Shown: in pieces, positions 17,768 to 26,222 of the stretch
Position numbering within the stretch: position 1 is the first letter of the stretch
Layout of the letters: each line of letters begins with the position of its first letter
Assembly (NCBI RefSeq): GCF_900156475.1
Contig: NZ_FTNR01000009.1
Span: forward strand, 1 to 64,000
DNA from: Natronorubrum thiooxidans
GTDB taxonomy: Archaea; Halobacteriota; Halobacteria; Halobacteriales; Natrialbaceae
Length of the DNA stretch: 64,000 nucleotides
Direction of reading: 5' to 3'
Notes under the pieces: model-generated
Told to the model about the DNA's origin: nothing
Database searches by the model: none
The model's input: only the letters and a program-made list of their open reading frames with translations
Made by a program: the position numbers and the translations under genes

Positions 17768-18535
17768 TCACGAGTCGCCGTACAGACGGGCGTGAACCGC
17801 ACAGAACGGCGGATCGAGTAACTGGGCCTCGATCAGATCCTCGTGGGAGTGGGCGTTGAACAGGCGACATCCTGCTCGGTCACAAAACGCCTCGCCGGTC
17901 TCGAGGTAGTGGACGGCCTGCAACGCGTAGCCCTTCAGCGCGTCCGTCGATCGAGGATCGTTCTCGACGAGAAAGTCGCCCTCGACCTGATTCTCGAGTA
18001 CTTCCCGCGGCGGCGCGTCGCCCGACAGCAGGGCGTGGCGCTGCCTTTCCTTGTAGTAGGCCTCGGGCTTGGCTGGGGCTTCGTACAGCCCCGGCACCGA
18101 GACGAGCGCCGGCTGACCGAGGACGTTCACGCGCTTGTGCCAGCGGCCGTCGTGGTCGCCCCACGTGCCGATCGCTCGGTCGAGAATCGGGACATGCAGC
18201 GTCTCGAGGCCGCGCCCGTCGGTGGGGAGCGTGCTGTTCAGCGCCCGCTGGATCTGGACGCCGTCGTAGAGCACGCCACCCTTGCGCTCGGGGTGCTCGA
18301 GGGCGCGTTCCTCGTAGCGGATCGTCCCGAGCATCGTGTTGCCGGTCTCGCGGTCGTACGGCGAGGTGACCCGTGCCTCGGCGAATCGCTCGGCGAGGTC
18401 GTCGGTGTGATGGACGTCGAGGAATCGGCCCCGAACCGTGACCGCGGCGTCGATCCGGGCCTCGAGCCACGCGCCGAGCTCGTCGACGTCGACGACTGTC
18501 GTCGGGGCGCGATACAGGACGACGCTGTCGACCAT
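17768..18535 (-). CDS. Conserved haloarchaeal protein with C-terminal Cys/His cluster, next to thi4
   Basis: A 255-residue protein of no certain function. The N-terminal half includes DxHHTDDLAERFAEARV and RKGGVLYDGVQIQRAL; the middle holds ETLHVPILDRAIGTWGDHDGRWHKR. The C-terminus has a Cys/His cluster: Cys218, Cys223, His229, His231, Cys245 and His248 (FCDRAGCRLFNAHSHEDLI ... FCAVH). This recalls the putative metallopeptidases grouped as DUF6775 and the zinc-binding tails of archaemetzincins, but I see no HExxH motif and am unsure of the family. The gene starts 8 nt after the thi4 stop codon, so it is probably in the thi4 operon. Confidence 0.55.
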   Translation of the reverse strand: MVDSVVLYRAPTTVVDVDELGAWLEARIDAAVTVRGRFLDVHHTDDLAERFAEARVTSPYDRETGNTMLGTIRYEERALEHPERKGGVLYDGVQIQRALNSTLPTDGRGLETLHVPILDRAIGTWGDHDGRWHKRVNVLGQPALVSVPGLYEAPAKPEAYYKERQRHALLSGDAPPREVLENQVEGDFLVENDPRSTDALKGYALQAVHYLETGEAFCDRAGCRLFNAHSHEDLIEAQLLDPPFCAVHARLYGDS

Positions 18536-18543
18536 TGCAATCG

Positions 18544-19473
18544 TCAGTCGTCAGCGGACGCTGCTCGCGAGGTCAGTTCGACCGGGTTGGCATCGACCTC
18601 GAGTTCGTCTAAGGCGACCTGTGCCGCACGCTTCCCGGAGACGAGCATGGCACCGAACGTCGGCCCCATCCGCGGCAGCCCGTAGGTCGTCGCGGTGGCC
18701 ATCCCGGTCGCGATGAGACCCTCATGGACGAGGCCGGTGTGTTCGACGACGGCGTCCTCGCTTTTGCCGACCCACATGGAGTCGTGGCCGGGCGAGTCGT
18801 GGCCGGGTGCGCCGTAGCTGTCGTCGCCGGTCTGGTCCATCCCCGTCGCGTTCGCTTCGGCGTCGGCGATACCCGGTGCGTCGAGGACGCCGCGTTCGTC
18901 GAGTTTCTTGACTGCCATTGCGTCGTGACCCGTCGCGTCGATCACCAGATCCGCTTCGACGGCGATCGGATCGACACACGTGATTTCGCGTGGCAGGGCG
19001 TGGACTGGCGTCCAGTTCATGACGATGCCACCGACGCGGTGGTTCTCTCGGATGACGATGTCCGTGAACTCGGTCATGTTCTGCATCTTCGCGCCGGCGT
19101 CGCAGGCGGCCTTGATCAGCCCGGAACAGGCCTCTGGGCCGTTGGCGACGTACAGTCCCTCGCTGTCCTGGGACTGCTTGTAACTCACCTCGAGTTCGTC
19201 CAAGACCTGCTGGGCGGGGTCGCGAACGGTGACCTTGTTCATCAGGAAGCCGCCGAGCCAGAACCCGCCACCGAGGTAGTTGTTCTTCTCGACGACCATC
19301 GTCTTGACGCCGCGCTCGGAGAGTTCCTTTGCGGCTGTCAGCCCCGACGGGCCGCCGCCGACGATGATCACGTCCGAGTCCGAGAAGTCCATGAACTCCT
19401 CGGTCCACTCCTGTCCGATTGCGCGCGTGACATCCGCTTCACCGACCTGACTGAACTGTTCGAAGTCGCTCAT
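18544..19473 (-). CDS. thi4: Thiamine thiazole synthase Thi4, predicted cysteine-consuming type
   Basis: A 309-residue Thi4, which builds the ADP-thiazole precursor of thiamine from NAD and glycine. The FAD/NAD-binding motif [18 protein letters not shown] lies at 34-51. [19 protein letters not shown] and the C-terminal [20 protein letters not shown] are family signatures. The position that distinguishes the two mechanistic classes is Cys166 (REITCVDPI): methanogen-type enzymes carry His and use free sulfide, whereas enzymes with Cys, including the studied Haloferax one, depend on this residue and may give up its sulfur. ThiR, encoded 2.9 kb away, is the expected repressor. The sequence just upstream (19476-19500) has imperfect inverted and direct repeats (CTAGGTGGTATGACTTGGTAG) that could be an operator. 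Confidence 0.93.
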   Translation of the reverse strand: MSDFEQFSQVGEADVTRAIGQEWTEEFMDFSDSDVIIVGGGPSGLTAAKELSERGVKTMVVEKNNYLGGGFWLGGFLMNKVTVRDPAQQVLDELEVSYKQSQDSEGLYVANGPEACSGLIKAACDAGAKMQNMTEFTDIVIRENHRVGGIVMNWTPVHALPREITCVDPIAVEADLVIDATGHDAMAVKKLDERGVLDAPGIADAEANATGMDQTGDDSYGAPGHDSPGHDSMWVGKSEDAVVEHTGLVHEGLIATGMATATTYGLPRMGPTFGAMLVSGKRAAQVALDELEVDANPVELTSRAASADD

Positions 19474-19475
19474 AC

Positions 19476-19505
19476 AACTAGGTGGTATGACTTGGTAGTG
19501 AAAAG
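19476..19505 (-). promoter_or_regulatory. thi4 promoter with a possible operator
   Basis: On the minus strand a TTTTCAC element lies about 31 nt before the thi4 ATG. Between it and the start codon is the imperfect repeat CTACCAAGTCATACCACCTAG, with CTA/TAG ends and two ACCA-type boxes. Its location over the expected transcription start would suit a repressor such as ThiR. Assignment to ThiR is inference. Confidence 0.35.
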
Positions 19506-19728
19506 TCTGTCGTAGCGATGGAGTCCCATGAACGCGACGTTGGTGTCAGGCTGGCACAGTTCGGGATTCTCGTCGCCAGCCGGGTGTCGCAGCTGTGCAG
19601 GTTCCGTGGCTCGGTCTCCGTGTCCCACATCGATGCATAGCGACGAGAATCCCCAAGTGAGACGGCCGTGTCCGTCCGATGTGCAACGACCCGAACGCTG
19701 AAGCCTCGCCCTCGTCTACAGTAGGCAG

Positions 19729-20118
19729 ATGCATCGTCGTGCGTTTCTCGCGTGTGCCGTCCTCGCTCCGCTCTCGGGCTGTCTGGACTTCCTCGAGGAC
19801 AACGGCGAGGAGATCACCGAACCGGGTGACGTCGAGATCGTCTGGGACGATCTCGTGCGTGAGAACCCCGGCACCGAAGACGAACGGGTGGTCGTCTGGG
19901 GTGCCGTCAGGAACGTCGGCGAGCGCACGCTGTCGTATATCGAGATCCGGGCGACGTTTTTCGACGCCGACGGCGAGGAACTCGAGACCGTCATCGAGAG
20001 CGTCACCGTCGACGACACCTCGAAGGAGGAGTGGGCGTTCGACGTCGAGTTCCCTCGCTTCGGCGAGGACGCGGCTGCCGTCGCGACCTACGAACTCGAG
20101 CCAGCAACGGGGGTTTAA
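19729..20118 (+). CDS. Small Tat lipoprotein with FxLYD-like domain
   Basis: A 129-residue lipoprotein. The N-terminus MHRRAFLACAVLAPLSGC ends in a lipobox with Cys18. The mature part is a single beta-sandwich: VVVWGAVRNVGERTLSYIEIRATFFDADGEELETVIESVTVDDTSKEEWAFDVEFP, the pattern of FxLYD domains, in which N(V/T)G, an aromatic-xVxVxFYD-like strand and an E-x-W-xF edge recur. Such proteins are attached to the outer face of the membrane; the function is unknown. It is followed by a flippase gene after 121 nt. Confidence 0.75.
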   Translation: MHRRAFLACAVLAPLSGCLDFLEDNGEEITEPGDVEIVWDDLVRENPGTEDERVVVWGAVRNVGERTLSYIEIRATFFDADGEELETVIESVTVDDTSKEEWAFDVEFPRFGEDAAAVATYELEPATGV

Positions 20119-20239
20119 TGGCCACAAACAGCATCACGAACCGACGGAAACAGTCGCTCGAGCGGGCAAGCATACGTAAGCTGAGGGGCTTGTCAATGGG
20201 CAAAAGCGCATCCACGATCACACGGGAATACGAATCGCG

Positions 20240-21814
20240 ATGAGCGATCCGGATACCGGTTCTGGATCCGCACACGGCCCGCACCCCGATGCCGGCGCTG
20301 GGCCGGAGCCGGACCGCGACGAAGGGGTGTCGACGCTCGCAAAGCAAGGCAGCATCACGTTCGCCGGGAACGTCGTCAAAGGGGTGTTGGGGTTTGCGAT
20401 CGTCATGCTGATGACTCGGTTCGTCAGCCCCTCGGTGTATGGCCTGTTCGTGCTGGCGACGTCCGTCATTTTGTTCACGCAGGTGTTCGCGAATCTCGGC
20501 TTGCCACTGGCGATCGACTACTTCGTGCCGCAGTATTTAGCCAGCGGCGAGCGCGGGAAGGCAAAAGGCGTGATCGTGCAGGTGACGGCGACCGTATTAG
20601 TCACGTCGTCACTGGTTGCGTTCGCACTCGCGTTCAGCGCGGCGTCGATCGGCGACCTCTTTCAGGAACCCTCGATGCGGGTCGCGCTGTTGTTCCTCTC
20701 GGTCACGATCCCGATGCTCGCGATCTACAAGGTCCTGTTGACCTCCTACTACAGCATCAAGAAACTCCAGTACCGAGTGCTGATGCGCGACCTGGTGCGG
20801 CCGATCGTCCGGTTTGTCGTCACTGCGGGCCTCTTGCTTGCTGGCTTCGGACTGCTCGGACTGATCGGCGGCTACGTCATCGGCCTGTTCGTCGCGATCA
20901 CGGTCGGCACAGCCGTCTTCACCTACAAGGCGTGGGACCTGTTGTCGGCCGAGATCGAACTCGTTGCACCGGGGCCACTGGTCACGTACTCGCTCCCGCT
21001 GGCGATGACCAGCGTCGTCTTCGTGTTGATGGGCCACGTCGACTACTTCATTCTCGGCTTCTTCCTCGAGTCGGATAACGTCGGGATCTACCGCGTCGGC
21101 TACATGCTCGGCTCGGGGCTGACGATCATCTTCAGTTCTCTCTCGCCCGTGTTCAAGCCGCTGATCGCCGAAACCCGGGATGATATCGACCTCGTCGAAC
21201 AGCGGTTCCGGATCATGGCCCGCTGGATCGCCGCGATCACGCTCCCGATCGCAATCTTCCTCTCGCTGGGAGCAAGTTCCTACCTCGCCGTCCTCTACAC
21301 GCCCCAGTACGCCGAAGCGAGCACCGTCGTCATCCTGCTCGCGGGAGCGTTCCTCTTCAACGTCACCTTCGGCGGCCCCGACGGCTCGCTGCTGCAGGGG
21401 CTTGGCTACTCGCGGGTCGTCTTCGTCAACACGCTCGTCCTCTTCGGCGCGAACTTCCTCGTCTCGCTCACGCTCGTCCCAATCGTCGGCATCGAAGGTG
21501 CTGCGATCGGGTCGGCGACGGCGCTCTTTCTCGTTGGCGGGCTGACCCTCGTCGAAATCTACTATCTCGACGGCATCCATCCTTTCACGCGGGATTTCGC
21601 CAAAATCGTCGGTGCCGGCGTTCCCGCGACCGTCGCCGGCGTGCCCGTCGTCTACTTCCTCGAGTCGAACACGATCACGGCCGGCGTGCTCCCGGTCGTC
21701 GTCGTCGGCACCTACCTGCTGACGCTGATCGCGACGGACGCCTTCACCGATGCCGACGCCCAGATGGCCGCGGAGTTTAGCCCGACGCTACAAAAGTGGC
21801 TCCCCAGTCGCTGA
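20240..21814 (+). CDS. Polysaccharide flippase (MATE/MVF superfamily, PST type)
   Basis: A 524-residue integral membrane protein with about 12-14 hydrophobic segments starting near residue 35 (ITFAGNVVKGVLGFAIVMLMTRFVSPSVYGLFVLA, the characteristic first helices of Wzx-like flippases). The N-terminal 33 residues are acidic and disordered. Family features include YYSIKKLQYRVLMRDLVRPIVR and YRVGYMLGSGLTIIFSSLSPVFKPLIAE. It probably flips a lipid-linked glycan across the membrane for S-layer glycosylation or exopolysaccharide. No glycosyltransferase is in the window, so it is an isolated member. It abuts the convergent MATE gene (stop codons adjacent). Confidence 0.88.
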   Translation: MSDPDTGSGSAHGPHPDAGAGPEPDRDEGVSTLAKQGSITFAGNVVKGVLGFAIVMLMTRFVSPSVYGLFVLATSVILFTQVFANLGLPLAIDYFVPQYLASGERGKAKGVIVQVTATVLVTSSLVAFALAFSAASIGDLFQEPSMRVALLFLSVTIPMLAIYKVLLTSYYSIKKLQYRVLMRDLVRPIVRFVVTAGLLLAGFGLLGLIGGYVIGLFVAITVGTAVFTYKAWDLLSAEIELVAPGPLVTYSLPLAMTSVVFVLMGHVDYFILGFFLESDNVGIYRVGYMLGSGLTIIFSSLSPVFKPLIAETRDDIDLVEQRFRIMARWIAAITLPIAIFLSLGASSYLAVLYTPQYAEASTVVILLAGAFLFNVTFGGPDGSLLQGLGYSRVVFVNTLVLFGANFLVSLTLVPIVGIEGAAIGSATALFLVGGLTLVEIYYLDGIHPFTRDFAKIVGAGVPATVAGVPVVYFLESNTITAGVLPVVVVGTYLLTLIATDAFTDADAQMAAEFSPTLQKWLPSR

Positions 21815-23278
21815 TCAGTCGTCGATCGGTTCCACGTCGCCGTCGTCCGTCGTCTGCTCGCCTCGAGGGCGGGATGGTGCACTCGCCTCCGACGCAGCGT
21901 CGTCGTCGATGATGCCTTCCGTCCACGTCCCCAGCCGGAACCAGCCGACGGCGACGACGAAGGAGGCAGCCATTCCGAAGGCGTAGGCCCACCAGATTCC
22001 GTTGACTCCCCAGTCGAGAGCGGCGATCTCGAGGCCGATGAACGGAACCGTCACGCTCCAGGCGAAGGCGAGCACGAGCGCGACGGGAACCCGGAAGATC
22101 CACCGCGAGAGAAAGGAGAGGACCATCGCCTCTTTCGTGTTGCCAGCGCCGCGGAACGCCCCCTGAATGACCATCACGCCGGCAAACAGCGCCCAGAAGG
22201 GAGCCATGATTCGCAGGAAGACGACGCCTTCGGCGATCACGTCGGGATCGGCGACGAAGATTCGCATTGCCTGTACGGGAAACGCAAGCAGCACGACGAC
22301 GACGGCACCGATCAGAACCATCGTCCCCGCGGTCGCCGTTCGCGTGACGGCAGCGGCACGGTCGGGTGTCTTCGCGCCGAGGTTCTGGCCGACGCCGGTC
22401 GCCGTCGCGTTTCCGACGGCACCCGAGACGGCCCACGTGACCGACATCAGCCGCACACCGATTCCATACGCCGCTGTGGGTGCTGCACCGAATCGGGCCA
22501 CGAAGCCGGCCATCGCGACCGATGCGAAACTGCGCGCCCAGCCATCGATCGTCGAGGGCGTGCCGATGTCGACCAACCGCCGGAGGAGTGTCGGATCGGG
22601 CGTGAGGTCCTCGAGGCGCAGCCGAACGCCAAACCGGCCGTCGAGCAGGATGTAGACGCCGGCGACGGTGGCAACACCACGAGCAATGAACGTTGCGACG
22701 GCCGCACCGCGCGTCCCCATCTCGGGGAACGGCCCCCAGCCGAGGATAAAAAAGGGATCGAGAACGACGTTGAGGCCCGCCGAGACGACCACGAGCCACA
22801 TCGCCGTCTTCGTGTCGCCAGCGCCTTGCAGCGACGAGCGAAACGCAAAGAACAGGAAGGTCAGCGGCAGCGCGAGGAAGATCACCTCAATGTAGGCGAG
22901 TGCTTCGACGAACACCTGATCGCGCGCGCCGATGAGGGTGAGCAGCGGCCGCCGAGCGGCGAGTCCAAGCGCCGCAAGGACCGTCGAGACGGCAAGCGTG
23001 AGCAGGATCGTCTGGCCGACGACTTTGTCGGCAAGCCGGTCGTCATCGGAGCCGACGTACTGGGAGACCAAGGCGATCGTCGCGGCGGTGATACCGATCG
23101 CCGTCGAGACGAACAGCCACGAGAGCGGAAACATCAGGGAGACGGCAGCGACGGCCTCGCTGCTCACGCGACCGACCCAGAACATATCGGCGAGGTTGTA
23201 GAACGTCTGGAGGAGATTGCCCAGAACCAGCGGCCAGGCCAGCGCCAGCAGTTTCGGGGGGATTGCCCCCGTCGTCAT
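21815..23278 (-). CDS. MATE family efflux transporter
   Basis: A 487-residue multidrug/toxin extrusion transporter with twelve hydrophobic segments. It starts MTTGAIPPKLLALAWPLVLGNLLQTFYNLADMFWVGRVSSEAVAAV, the MATE N-terminal signature, and an equivalent repeat half begins near TPSTIDGWARSFASVAMAGFVARFGAAPTAAYGIGVR. Such proteins export organic cations coupled to H+ or Na+. The C-terminal 30 residues are acidic and polar, as in many haloarchaeal membrane proteins. An in-frame GTG at 23314 is an alternative start. It converges with the flippase gene; the two belong to the same superfamily but are not close paralogues. Confidence 0.9.
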   Translation of the reverse strand: MTTGAIPPKLLALAWPLVLGNLLQTFYNLADMFWVGRVSSEAVAAVSLMFPLSWLFVSTAIGITAATIALVSQYVGSDDDRLADKVVGQTILLTLAVSTVLAALGLAARRPLLTLIGARDQVFVEALAYIEVIFLALPLTFLFFAFRSSLQGAGDTKTAMWLVVVSAGLNVVLDPFFILGWGPFPEMGTRGAAVATFIARGVATVAGVYILLDGRFGVRLRLEDLTPDPTLLRRLVDIGTPSTIDGWARSFASVAMAGFVARFGAAPTAAYGIGVRLMSVTWAVSGAVGNATATGVGQNLGAKTPDRAAAVTRTATAGTMVLIGAVVVVLLAFPVQAMRIFVADPDVIAEGVVFLRIMAPFWALFAGVMVIQGAFRGAGNTKEAMVLSFLSRWIFRVPVALVLAFAWSVTVPFIGLEIAALDWGVNGIWWAYAFGMAASFVVAVGWFRLGTWTEGIIDDDAASEASAPSRPRGEQTTDDGDVEPIDD

Positions 23279-23472
23279 ATCGACGCGCTTGCGGTCCGTC
23301 TCCGTCTCTCCCACAGTGTGTCTGCTACGAGTGAGTCCTGGTTCCGTAAAAAGCGCTTGGCTCCCCGGGCCCGTTGCCGGCACTGCGACCCCAGTCCGGA
23401 CAGCCAGACAACAATCTCGCACACGCGCGACCGCTCGAGGACGCGCACACCCGCGCTGTCGGCGGGTTTTGG

Positions 23473-23486
23473 CGAAAGCGTTATCA
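23473..23486 (+). promoter_or_regulatory. Putative topA promoter
   Basis: A BRE-like CGAAA (23473-23477) is followed by TTATCA (23481-23486), 25-30 nt before an ATG at 23511. The position predicts a transcript starting near 23508-23511, upstream of the topA GTG at 23567, and thus a leader of about 56-59 nt. Confidence 0.4.
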
Positions 23487-23510
23487 GAACTTCAGCCGTA
23501 GCCGCCGACG

Positions 23511-23576
23511 ATGCAGACTACTCGCCCACAGCCGGGGGGACCGACCGATATCGGAGGTGAGCCGCCGTGGAACTGA
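23511..23576 (+). CDS. Possible 21-codon leader ORF overlapping the start of topA
   Basis: An ATG at 23511 opens a 21-residue frame starting MQTTRPQPGG, ending with TGA at 23574-23576, ten nucleotides inside topA in another frame. If the promoter at 23473-23486 is right, the ATG lies at the very 5' end of the mRNA, where haloarchaea initiate leaderless translation efficiently. It could couple or attenuate topA translation. This is a hypothesis; the peptide itself has no recognisable features. Confidence 0.3.
   Translation: MQTTRPQPGGPTDIGGEPPWN
23553..23560 (+). promoter_or_regulatory. Strong Shine-Dalgarno of topA
   Basis: GGAGGTGA, complementary to the 16S rRNA 3' end, lies six nucleotides before the GTG at 23567. 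It fixes the topA start. It is notable because most genes in this window lack a Shine-Dalgarno sequence. Confidence 0.75.
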
Positions 23577-26053
23577 TCATTACGGAAAAAGACAACGCCG
23601 CACGGCGGATCGCCGACATTTTGAGCGGCGGCACGTACGACTCGAGCCGTGAGAACGGTGTCAACGTCTACGAGTGGGGTGGCAAGCGCTGTGTGGGGCT
23701 GTCGGGCCACGTCGTCGGCGTCGACTTCCCCTCGGAGTATTCGGACTGGCGAGACGTCGAACCCGCCGAACTCATCGACGCGGACGTCGAGAAGACGGCG
23801 ACGAAAGAGAACATCGTCGCGACCCTTCGAATCCTCGCGCGAAAGGCCACACAGGTCACGATCGCGACGGACTACGACCGCGAGGGCGAACTCATCGGCA
23901 AGGAGGCCTACGAGATCGTCCGCGACGTCAACGAGGACGTCCCGATCCAGCGGGTCCGGTTCTCCTCGATCACGGAAAACGAGGTCCAGAGCGCCTTCGA
24001 GGAACCCGACGAACTCGACTTCGATCTGGCGGCCGCGGGCGAGGCTCGCCAGATCATCGACCTCATCTGGGGGGCATCGCTGACGCGATTCCTGTCGCTG
24101 TCTGCCGGCCAGCTCGGCAACGACTTCATCTCGGTCGGCCGGGTTCAGTCGCCGACGCTCAAGCTGATCGTCGACCGCGAACGCGAGATCGAGGCGTTCG
24201 ACCCCGAAACCTACTGGGAGCTGTTCGCCGACCTCGAGAAAGACGACGACACCGATGCCTTCGAGGCCCAGTACTTCTATCGCGACGAGGACGACAACGA
24301 GGCCGAACGCGTCTGGGAGGAAGCCATCGCCGACGAGGTCTACGACACGCTCTCGAGTCACGAAACGGCGACGGTCGTCGACGTTAACCGCCGAACCCGA
24401 ACCGACACGCCACCGACGCCGTTCAACACGACCCAGTTCATCCGCGCGGCGAGTTCGATCGGCTACACGGCGAAACGAGCGATGTCGATCGCCGAAGAGC
24501 TCTATACCGCGGGGTATGTTACCTACCCGCGAACCGACAACACGGTCTACCCCGACGATCTCGAGCCCGAGGAGTTGCTCGACGACTTCGTCGGCCACTC
24601 GACGCTTGGCGAGTCGGCAGAGTCGCTGCTCGAGGCCAACGAGATCACCCCGACGGAGGGCGACGAGGAGACGACTGACCACCCGCCGATCCATCCGACC
24701 GGTGAGATTCCGACCCGCGGTGACGTCTCAGACGACGAGTGGGAAATCTTCGAACTCGTTGTCCGGCGCTTTTTCGCGACGGTCGCCGACGCGGCCGTCT
24801 GGGAACACCTCAAAGTCGTCGCCGAGGTCGACGACTCTCGGCTCAAGGCAAACGGCAAACGGCTCGTCGAACCGGGCTATCACGACGTCTACCCCTACTT
24901 CAGTACGACGGAGAACTTCGTGCCAGACGTCGACGAGGGCGAGGAGGTGTCGCTGACGGACGTCGAACTCGAGGAGAAAGAGACCCAGCCACCTCGCCGG
25001 TACGGCCAGTCGCGGCTCATCGAAACCATGGAGCAGATGGGGATCGGAACGAAGTCGACCCGTCACAACACCCTCGAGAAGCTGTACGACCGGGGCTACA
25101 TCGAGAGCGATCCACCGCGGCCGACGAAGCTCGCGATGGCCGTTGTCGACGCGGCCGAGAGCTACGCCGATCGGGTCGTCAGCGAGGGGATGACTGCCCA
25201 ACTCGAGGCCGACATGGACGCCATCGCACACGGCGAGGCGACGCTGGACGACGTTACCGACGAGTCCCGCGAGATGTTAGAAGAGATCTTCGCCAACCTC
25301 GCGGACTCTCGGGAGGAGATCGGCGACCATCTGCGCAAGTCGCTCAAAGACGACAAGCGGCTGGGTCCCTGCCCGGAGTGTGGCGAGGACTTGCTCGTCA
25401 GGCGCAGTCGCCACGGCTCCTATTTCATCGGCTGTGACGGCTACCCGGACTGCGAGTACACGCTGCCGCTGCCGTCGACGGGCAAGCCACTGATCATGGA
25501 GCGCGAGTGCGAGGAGCACGACTTGAACGAGGTCAAGATGCTCGCCGGCCGCCAGACGTTCGTCCACGGCTGTCCGCTCTGTAAGGCCGAAGACGCCGGT
25601 GAAGGGCCGATTCTGGGCGACTGCCCCGACTGTGGTGACGAGCACGGTGGGGAACTCGCCGTCAAGACCCTCCAGAGCGGCTCGCGACTCGTCGGCTGTA
25701 CGCGCTATCCCGACTGTGAGTACTCGCTGCCGCTGCCACGGCGGGGCGATATCGAGGTCACCGACGACCGCTGTGAGGAACACGACCTGCCCGAACTCGT
25801 CATCCACAGCGGCGACGAGCCGTGGGAACTGGGCTGTCCGATCTGTAACTACCAGGAGTTCCAGGCCCGCGAAAGCGAGACCGGCTCCGAACTCGAGGCG
25901 CTCGAGGGGATCGGTGCCAAAACGGTCGAGAAACTCGCCGACGTGGGCATCGAGAGTATCGACGACCTGACTGAGGCCGACCCCGATACCGTCGCCGACG
26001 ACGTCGATGGCGTCAGCGCCGACCGGGTTCGAACCTGGCAGGCGAAGGCCTGA
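23567..26053 (+). CDS. topA: DNA topoisomerase I (type IA), archaeal
   Basis: An 828-residue type IA topoisomerase that relaxes negative supercoils. The Toprim domain begins LIITEKDNAARRIADIL and includes TDYDREGELIG (Asp102, Asp104, Glu107). The nucleophile is Tyr320 in YVTYPRTDNTVYP. The C-terminal part has several zinc ribbons: CPECGEDLLVRRSRHGSYFIGC, a CxLC ribbon, and DCPDCGDEHGGEL with CTRYPDC and CPIC. A final helix-hairpin-helix domain (ALEGIGAKTVEKLADVGIESIDDL) ends the protein. It starts with GTG behind a strong Shine-Dalgarno. No reverse-gyrase helicase part is present, as expected for a mesophilic haloarchaeon. Confidence 0.95.
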   Translation: MELIITEKDNAARRIADILSGGTYDSSRENGVNVYEWGGKRCVGLSGHVVGVDFPSEYSDWRDVEPAELIDADVEKTATKENIVATLRILARKATQVTIATDYDREGELIGKEAYEIVRDVNEDVPIQRVRFSSITENEVQSAFEEPDELDFDLAAAGEARQIIDLIWGASLTRFLSLSAGQLGNDFISVGRVQSPTLKLIVDREREIEAFDPETYWELFADLEKDDDTDAFEAQYFYRDEDDNEAERVWEEAIADEVYDTLSSHETATVVDVNRRTRTDTPPTPFNTTQFIRAASSIGYTAKRAMSIAEELYTAGYVTYPRTDNTVYPDDLEPEELLDDFVGHSTLGESAESLLEANEITPTEGDEETTDHPPIHPTGEIPTRGDVSDDEWEIFELVVRRFFATVADAAVWEHLKVVAEVDDSRLKANGKRLVEPGYHDVYPYFSTTENFVPDVDEGEEVSLTDVELEEKETQPPRRYGQSRLIETMEQMGIGTKSTRHNTLEKLYDRGYIESDPPRPTKLAMAVVDAAESYADRVVSEGMTAQLEADMDAIAHGEATLDDVTDESREMLEEIFANLADSREEIGDHLRKSLKDDKRLGPCPECGEDLLVRRSRHGSYFIGCDGYPDCEYTLPLPSTGKPLIMERECEEHDLNEVKMLAGRQTFVHGCPLCKAEDAGEGPILGDCPDCGDEHGGELAVKTLQSGSRLVGCTRYPDCEYSLPLPRRGDIEVTDDRCEEHDLPELVIHSGDEPWELGCPICNYQEFQARESETGSELEALEGIGAKTVEKLADVGIESIDDLTEADPDTVADDVDGVSADRVRTWQAKA

Positions 26054-26222
26054 TCGAGCGCCGTCGAATCCCCTCCCCGTTTTCTCCGAATACAGCCGTC
26101 AAAGCGCCCCCTACGGGCGGTAAGGGCCGCATACAGGAGGTAGAATTAACTGCGTGTCACCGGTCCCTCAAAATATTCGCACGGCCGCGCGCGACTCGAG
26201 CGCGCGTCGTGCTCGACTCGCT

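Noticed and set aside
20609-21580. A 323-codon frame opposite the flippase gene, rich in Asp/Glu/Arg
   Set aside because: Complement of hydrophobic membrane codons commonly gives such charged frames; no homology features.
23492-24694. A 400-codon minus-strand frame opposite topA
   Set aside because: Shadow of a gene whose catalytic motifs are intact; Arg/Val/Asp low-complexity product.
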